Source: Hymenopellis radicata (taxonomy: Eukaryota > Basidiomycota > Agaricomycetes > Agaricales > Physalacriaceae). Taken from it: 64,000 nt of DNA. Where the stretch lies: positions 1 to 64,000 of the forward strand of contig JADNRX010000056.1 in the NCBI GenBank assembly GCA_015501595.1, read 5' to 3'. The notes under the pieces are model-generated. The model was not told the origin of the DNA and did not search any database. It saw nothing but the letters and a program-made list of their open reading frames with translations. Shown here in pieces: positions 56,786 through 64,000 of this stretch (the stretch's first letter is position 1; each line of letters begins with the position of its first letter). The position numbers and the translations under genes are program-made.

Positions 56786-59613
56786 ATGGAGGACATTCAA
56801 GCCGACTTTCCCCTTCAATGTCGTGTCACCGACACCGAGCAGTTTCTCAAGTCCATCTTCCCGGTCCAGGAAATACACATCGAAGCGATTTGGGAGAAAC
56901 TCAAGCTGACCCATTACACGCATTCGCGTTGGAAAGCCTTTCCAAAAACCGTCGCCAAAGAGGACTTGCACGGTGCTTTCGTCTCCATCGGCAACGCCAT
57001 TCACAATGCTGCTGAAGTGCTCTCCTCGCATTACCATGAAGTAGACAACGCCCGACTCGGTGGGTCGACCAAGTGGGTTGACCACTACTCAAAGTCGCCG
57101 AACTTGAATAAAGACCTTGCTCGGATACGACCAGATTGCTTTCTTGCACATAGTCTTCTACATGACCGTGCACATAATTTAGCTCAGGTATGACGATAAC
57201 TCTTTGGTGTATATTTAACGATAACTCTAACTGCATGTATAGGACGCAACCTGGTGGTTTCAGGTGGTCTCTGTGCTGGACACAAGGCGTACAGACAAGG
57301 AAGATTGGGAGGAGGTAGTCAATCGGCTCATTGGTGACCTGCGGCTTGTACTACGCGAGCAACTCGATCGTCGATTCGTTTTCGGTTTTACTCTTGGACC
57401 ACGATGCATGTCAGTATGCCTTCACGACCGATCTGGCGTCCTCCTTACTAGTACGCCTATTGATATTCACGAGGTGAGTTCTGCCTTCGACACGCATCAG
57501 TCTAGAATTCACCTTCTCGACTTAGTCTCCGAAAGACTTTATCCGTATCATTGCCTCCTTTGCTGTCCTTGCCCCCCACAAACTTGGCTTTGATCCCTCC
57601 ATGAAAATCTATGTTCAGCCCAATGAAGTGGTGGAGTCTTACCGATTGACGAGTGAGACGGCGCTCGACGTTTTTTGCGACTGATTCGTACAAGAAGCGA
57701 TGGGTCATCACACTCAATGACGGTACACAGTATTTGACTGTCAAAGTGATGAGTGTTGCTCGTGCGGGAGTAATGCGTGGTAGGGCAACATTGGTTTGGG
57801 CGGTGGTACGCTTCGAAAATGGTCGACCCGGCACAGAGGTACACATTGAAATCTGGCTTCGAACCAAGCTCACGTCTTTGACTAGGTCTTCGTTCTGAAG
57901 CAGTCCTGGCGTCCCGAAACAGTCAAGTCCGAAGGCGAGCTCTACAACGAGGCGAAGGGGTCTGACTGCACTCATCTTGGTCGAATAACGCTCTGCGAGG
58001 ACGCCGTAATCGACGATATGGTAGATCGGACCGGGTCGTTCATACGTGCGGGTCTCTCCGCGAGCTTGCCGCCAGGTGACAACCAAGAACGCGGAACGAA
58101 GCGTGCACGTGCGGAAAGCGAAGAGCCTTTCCTTCATGTCGCATCGACGAACGATGACGAAATCAAACGCATCACCACTCCTCGAAAGAGGGAGTATGTT
58201 TCTCGAGTTCACACGCGCGTCATTATGTCGACCTATGGCTGGCCGCTGAAATATTTCGCAACATTGAAGGAACTCCTCTCGGTGTTCTTGAATGGAGTAC
58301 AAGGTATGATTGTTTCAAAAGTACAACATCCCGCTGATGACGATGACTTGCAGGACACGCATATCTATACGAGAATGGTCTTTTACATCGTGATATTAGT
58401 GCAGGAAATGTCATCATCGCATGGTGGCCGGATGATGGAGCAGGAACTCTTCGCACCAGAGGCTGTCTTATTGATTTCGATCGCTCCAAGATGGGTAATC
58501 GAAACCCCAAGACGCTCCCTCAAACCCAATACGTAATCCCGATAACAGAGGCACAACTTGCTCACCTTTGTTTACACTGTCTTTTTACTTCCTCCGTAAG
58601 ACTCGCCCCTGTCCACTATCATTGCAGCCGGACGTTATTTCGTCTGCGTATGATGTGCTCGGGGCAGAGTATCAGAACTATACAATTGCAGCCATCAAGT
58701 ATAGTCTAGCATTCCCTCCGGCCAAGGAGAACTATACCATTACAACAGATCGGTTAGGATGGCGCACGGTATGTCTCATTAGACATTTTGGTCTTCATGC
58801 TCATATATCTGTAAAGGTTGAACAGTGTTTTGACTTTACCACCTCTATGTCTGTGCCGGACAATGGGAAGGACGGCCTTAAAGGATCCAGGACTGTAAGT
58901 CCCATCTTACGAACCTTCAAACTAATATTAACTTCATTCTTTCTAGGAACACCTCCTTATGCCAGTGCAGAAATTCTAGGACGTGTCAAATATGGAACTA
59001 TCTCGGCAGAAGTTGAATATCATGATGCAATCCACGATATCGAGTCATTTTTGTGGATCATGGTCAACATCTGCCTGACACGCAGTGGACCTGGTGGTGC
59101 CCGTCGCGACGAGCTCACGGGCGAAGGAACTGGTCACGAAATGCTGCGTAAAGTGGTTTATCACGTCTTCGACAGTGATAACGACACCCTCATCTTGAAC
59201 AAACAGCATCTATTTGCCACCCCAGCGCCTTTGAGCAGGACATCGTGGGCAATTTCCATCCCTATTTCCACAGTCTCAAGCCCCTCATTCGTCAATGGTT
59301 CGGTCTCCTTCACTTGGCGTACGCGCACCATGAGTTATATGAATATCACACCCTTCACCAGAGGGTCATTGCTATGCTGGAGAAAGCAGTAGCAACGGCC
59401 CCTTTCGAAGATGATGATGACAATGTGGCAAAGATACTGGAGAAGCGACAGAAGGAGATCGCCCAGTTGCTTTTGCCTTCTGATACTGGCAGCAAGTCGG
59501 TTGCTGCGCACTTGGACTCATCGCCGACTGCAACGATTTCGCAAACACATTCACAGCAGCGGGTCCCCACTTCTCCTCCCGAGTCTCCGACGCGTAAACG
59601 ACCGAGAAAATAG
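56786..59613 (+). CDS. FunK1-type fungal protein kinase (right copy, frame-disrupted)
   Basis: ATG 56786, MEDIQADFPLQCRVTDTEQF, starts an N-terminal exon only moderately similar to the left copy. An intron (57189-57241) leads to DATWWFQVVSVLD and REQLDRRFVFGFTLGPRCMS, from where the two copies become nearly identical. The kinase core has VFVLKQSWRPE, NGLLHRDISAGNVIIAWW, CLIDFDRSKMG and GTPPYASAEIL, with the same DFD in place of DFG. Three frame breaks are visible relative to the left copy: an extra T in a T-run at about 57670, one near 58570 in a diverged patch, and a missing C in a C-run at about 59222. Two are homopolymer changes, so this is either a recent pseudogene or an intact gene with consensus errors. 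It converges on the lyase gene with a 61-bp gap. Confidence 0.75.
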
Positions 59614-60547
59614 TACCAGTACGATACCGTGTATCTCGAACATGTCATTGTCAATGTGAAATATCTAGAGTGTGCTGAAGGTCGTTGCGCCAACTTTTGC
59701 ATCAATTTCAATCGCCTCCTTCAAGCCTAGGTCTCTCTTGAGTATCACTGCGTGTCGAGAATCGTCCGTTCGGCTTACCCATGACTTCAAAGAACTGCTT
59801 CGGCCCCATGCCTCGAGCTGAGGGGACGTCGGTTCCTGTCTCCTTCAAGCTTTTCAAAGCGGAACGGATAGCATGGACCATAGATATAGCAGAAATTAAG
59901 GGGAATACTAGATGACACAGTTCTGAAAGGAGGCCAATAATCTGACTTTGAAGAGAGACGTACTAATTATCTTGACACCAGCTGCTTCGGCTTCCTTCAC
60001 TGTTACTGAGGGAGACACGCCACCGGTAACTGCATTGAAGAGGACCTATCGAAGTATCAGTAAAGCGACAAAGAGGCGAGGCATGACACGTCACAGGCTT
60101 AGGCGCTAAGGCTTTCACAGTACGCTGCAAATCATCTACCGACCGCACAGCTTCAAGAAAGCATACGTCTGCCCCCGCCTCGCCGGCCAATTTGAGACGC
60201 GTGATGGCTTCGTCCATGTCAGTGACTTGTTCGGCGTCAGTCCGGGCGATGATCACCTGAGCGTATACCGTGTCAACGATGGGCACTGATTCGTGACGTT
60301 CTTAAGCTCACAAGGTCACTACCGCCTGGGATAGAGTCCCTGGCAATGACAGCTGCACGAATTCGAGTTACGAATTCATCTCGATCGACGATTTGTTTGC
60401 CAGTCAAGTGTCCGCAACGCTTGGTCTGTACTTGATCCTCGATGTGCAAACCGGCCAAGCCTGCACGGTGGTACTGAGTGACAGTTCGCGCGACCATTAG
60501 CGGTCCGCCAAAACTAATTATGGCGCGTCAGATTCTCCTTCTCACTT
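57335..60547. repeat. Inverted segmental duplication, right arm
   Basis: Near-identical reverse complement of 21966-25180. Identity includes introns and the intergenic gap between the FunK1 and lyase genes, with a diverged patch at about 58530-58690. Confidence 0.85.
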
Positions 60548-60994
60548 GTTTTCGTCTTACCCAGTGTCGGCATCCGCGAGTATTGGCATCTGCGAGTCTA
60601 AGCTACACACGACGCGGGCTGTCTAAAGCAGTAGAAGGAAGAGTCAACACGGTGAAAAGGGATTAAGTATAGTGGACCAACATCAACGAAATCATTCAAA
60701 GTCGCGATCGCAAGATCGGGCTGGCCGAGACGCGAGGCGGTAGTCGCAGCCCCACTGAGTTATTCATTGTCAGTATTCAGCCTGCTTTGATTTTATGAAT
60801 TACGAACCTCAGATATAAACACTGAAATCCTGCTTCCAAGGCGCACCTTGCGCTGATACCGTCAAAATTCCGGGAGCGACCTAGAATATTGATACAGATG
60901 ACGGGCTCAGGAAAACCGATGTAAACTCTGTACATACGATGATACCAGGCTCTGCCAACATCTGGCGCAGTTTCGTTGCGGGATTCACAGACAT
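59675..60994 (-). CDS. Isocitrate lyase/PEP-mutase superfamily protein (complete copy)
   Basis: ATG 60994 starts MSVNPATKLRQMLAEPGII. The blocks are FDGISARCALEAGFQCLY, GAATTASRLGQPDLAIATLN, MPILADADTG (metal site), FGGPLMVARTVTQYHRAGLA, HIEDQVQTKRCGHLTGKQIV (KRCGHL signature), VIIARTDAEQVTDMDEAITR, LFNAVTGGVSPSVTVKEAEA and LKEAIEIDAKVGATTFSTL. Introns are short. The intron between ADADTG and FGG (about 60518-60560) is the one in which the left-arm duplicate begins, which makes this locus the likely source copy. It lacks the N-terminal extension of the 53-54.5 kb paralogue. The reaction is carbon-carbon or phosphorus-carbon bond cleavage on a small organic acid, but the substrate is unknown. 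Confidence 0.8.
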
Positions 60995-63900
60995 TGCTCT
61001 CTGAGGGATGGGGAAGAAGACGACGGTCCTGGGACATGGTTAGGCTCATATAGGCTTTCGTTGTTCCGGCATATAGATAACCACCAGTCATGAGATGCGC
61101 GCCCATAGCATTGTCAGAAATAGCCAAGCATCATAATAGACGTAGCGGTAAAAGAGTGAACTGCCCGAAAACACCGCGAAGTCAGATATTCCCACACTGG
61201 ACATCAACCAACGTCAATGACTCGGAGTCGATTGAGCCAGCTGATGAAATGGCGTGCCTTCGACATCAGGAAAAAGGTGCCCAGGTAATATCTCGAGAAT
61301 AGCCGTAGAATAGTGCTAATCTGACTATTCTGCCTCCATTAGACAGAATAGCACCATTTGTCAGATGTTTACTTTTTAAATAGGTCCCCTGGCTCTTTTG
61401 GTTCGATTATCAGGGAAAAGCACAACATTTTCCAACCACTTCTCGAAGATCGCTAGCAAACTAGTGTCATATCCCCAGCTCAGCCCCAGCCCATTACACC
61501 AATTTAGGGACCTGTACCCAGCTCAGACCACTGCAGAGGATAGTAAGCAATGTGCCACAGGGCATAATATTGCAAATGAGTACACTACACAGTCTAGCTA
61601 CGAGGTACTTACATAGCTACGAGCTAGTACGAGAACAGCGCACAACACTGCATGAACACGAGACGCCGTACAAATCCACCAAGACGCATAGCAGCGGTTA
61701 TCTCCATATTCCACAGGGTGCGGAAGACAAAGAACCACAGCCACTAGAAGGCAATGAGCCTGGAAGAGACGAACACATACCTGGTCGGGGGCACCATGTA
61801 TCAGTTGTGATAGTAGCATACGACGAGCTTGGGTAACCATGCAAGGAGAGCAGATACGGCTTTGCACGGGCGCGACAGAGTCAAGTGAGATGGGAATTGC
61901 GGGGACCGCGACATCTGACACGCATGTGTCAACGGCGAGGAGCAGGGCGAGTCACAGAGGGGAGCGCATGGCACTGAATGAAGACGCGGTAAGTAGGGTG
62001 TCACGAGAATGAGTAGACGGAACGCACCGAATAGTAAAGCTAGCCTATCTACGATCACTGGCCGTTGTCTGAAATTCGTCTAAAATGGTCCTGAAGCGTA
62101 GAGAGAGACAGTGTCGAGGAGTCCGTCAATGTCAAAGTCGGCAGCGCCCGTTCATGGGAAACGAGAACCTGCAAAGAGTGTTAATAAGTTGGTCGTTGGC
62201 GGAAGAAACAAACAACCAACCAGAGCATCGAAAATGTGGGGCGAGAAATGGCGCCGAGGATGGGAAGCTAGACGTAGGATCGAGTGAGCCAGATGAGATG
62301 GTGGTGGGAGGAAAGAACCGACGATCATCAACAAGCTAAGCGGCAGTCACGCTGTTGACGCATCCGCAAGGCGATGGCGACAACGTCGGCGACGCTGTCA
62401 GACTGTCGTTACAGCGCGAATACGCACCATGGATGTCCATCTCGACAAGTGAGGTTGTCCTGGAAGGTCGAGCGTACGGCAATGAGTCGTGAAAATCTGG
62501 AATATTATTAGTGATGGGGCTAAGAGGTAGGTAGGACACGCACCTAAGAGAGTAGACGGCAAGAATATGGTGCGCCTTGCAAGACTAAATGAGCAGGAGC
62601 TGAATGGCGAATGAGTAGGATCGCACCCAACAGACCCTTTGATAGGTACTCACCCATGTGCACGGCGATGAGCTGGCTGCTCTTCTGGAATGTGCTGCCG
62701 ACTCTTTCAGGTTGTGCTGCACAATGGTGGCTACAACGTGGACTCACCATTGTCAGGCGGGCTACGTGCAAGCGGAACTGTGCTGCTGTTGCAGACGTAG
62801 TGGGATGGGAGAGAAAGGTGTCATGAAGGCGGAGTTCGAACAACCGAAGTCGAACGACAAGCATGCACGTGGGCGCTGCGCACCCACGCACGGACCACTT
62901 GTGTCTCGACCATTGAATCTTGATCGAGCTGGACTTGAACCAATTTGTTTGTTTTTTGCCCATCATGCCTGGCCAGTGTCTGCCGTCCAGTTGCCAACTT
63001 GATATCCTTCAACGGATGCTCCGTCGTCCCACTTGTCTTCCTCCGCTCCAGAAATGTCCATCTTCAAATGTCAAGAGGTACGCTCTCCGCCGCCGTCGTC
63101 GCTGCCGACGAACTCACGGTTCATAGGCAATGGTGTCCGTTACTTTTCCTACTTGCGATCTTGGTTTGACGCCGCTCAACGTCGATGGCGGTTACTGTGC
63201 CCAACGATGGCCAGAGCTGGTCGCCGACGAGCCTCTAGTTGTCGTGACATGCCTCACTCGGTCGCACTGGTAACCATGCGACTACAGGGAACGCGGTACA
63301 CACGAGCGTCGAGCGACGACACTTTCTCCGAGAGAAAAACCTCGCCGAAGAACCCGCCACCAAATTCCTCAAGGCGTATCGACACGTTCATCTCGCACGT
63401 CGTGGAGATCGCTGCAGGAGGTGGCAGAGACAGGTGAGAAGGACGTCATGACGGGCTTGGGGATTCCTGTATCTCATTGTCTTCCTCTGTCAGCTCCAAC
63501 GATGGCCTTGACTTTTCACGGGCGGCGCACACGGCGCGTAATGCTACATACGTATCGAGGAAGCTGCCGTGGGTGAACGCGGCTCTGCAGACGACACCGC
63601 GTTGGCGGTAGAATCAACCGTGACCGTCTCTTTGGCATTGCATGTGCCATGGTGCTGCCTTCTCTGTGTGCATCCCACGTGTCGTTACAGAGCACTGAGC
63701 CTCCCGAGTGCGCTTATGTCGAGCGGTATGTCTTTTCAAGTGGTTTCGGAGTGTTTAATGTATGGAACAGGTTTGGCGCCAGTCGGGATTCTGGGAACGC
63801 ACGTCTTTGTTCGATTTGTACCCCGCAAATGACAAGGTTCTCGACCATACCTGTACAATTTACCTGATAATTCAGCAGATTCATTCAATTCATTTGGGAA

Positions 63901-64000
63901 CCATTATTTCTTTCCTACGATATGTGCACTTTTTCTTAAGATTAGTTCGGGCTGCTGCTATTGCAACTTTTTCGTGTGTCTTAGTGGAAATAGTATGATT
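60995..64000. other. Gene-poor end region
   Basis: I find no conserved protein on either strand. Open frames at 62544-62966, 63033-63437 and 63569-63998 look random. A small inverted repeat CTATTCTG/CAGAATAG lies near 61324-61352. The region may contain decayed transposon sequence. Confidence 0.45.

Noticed and set aside
61598..63998. Multiple overlapping frames near the right end
   Set aside because: No conserved motif or consistent exon pattern on either strand; probably decayed sequence.

Overview
The window is nuclear DNA of a filamentous basidiomycete, almost certainly an Agaricomycete. The evidence is dense genes split by 45-65 nt introns, two FunK1-type fungal kinases, a Crypton-type tyrosine recombinase gene, and several protein families I know only from mushroom-forming fungi. 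I see no prokaryotic or viral backbone. Exon edges come from reading splice sites and protein families by eye, so gene spans are better supported than individual exon ends.

Layout. 1-26 kb is accessory and transposon-rich: a RING-like gene relic, a Crypton recombinase gene (3.35-7.3 kb, minus), a hAT-type non-autonomous element (7689-8559), a poorly recognised multi-exon locus (10.2-11.6 kb) and a 5.4 kb hAT-type element (11787-17229). That element has 19-bp terminal inverted repeats and an 8-bp target duplication. It carries pieces of two host genes, VPS39/VAM6 (intron still present) and polyubiquitin. Next come two Agaricomycete-specific genes, a small secreted protein, a 5'-truncated isocitrate lyase/PEP-mutase-family gene and a FunK1 kinase.

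27-53 kb is a conserved housekeeping block: a mitochondrial P-loop ATPase, an acidic unknown, a SAP-domain protein, an NFKBIL1-like protein, ARP3, ribosomal protein eL33, glutaryl-CoA dehydrogenase, a family X DNA polymerase, TFIIE-alpha, two probable mitochondrial proteins, a CSC1/OSCA-type channel and a flavocytochrome b2-like lactate dehydrogenase. A 620-bp MITE (36649-37268), a sibling of the 5.4 kb element, sits 92 bp upstream of the glutaryl-CoA dehydrogenase start codon.

53-64 kb is accessory again: a second lyase/mutase paralogue, a second FunK1, and a complete third lyase/mutase. The FunK1 + lyase pair at 57.3-60.5 kb is an inverted, nearly identical copy of the pair at 22.0-25.2 kb. 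The two arms face each other across about 32 kb of housekeeping genes. The left copy breaks inside an intron of the lyase gene. The last 3 kb show no gene I can support.

A caution for every gene model: several conserved genes, including the essential ARP3, contain single-base frame breaks, many at short homopolymers. This points to consensus errors in the assembly, so frameshifts in less conserved genes should not be read as pseudogenes without checking reads.
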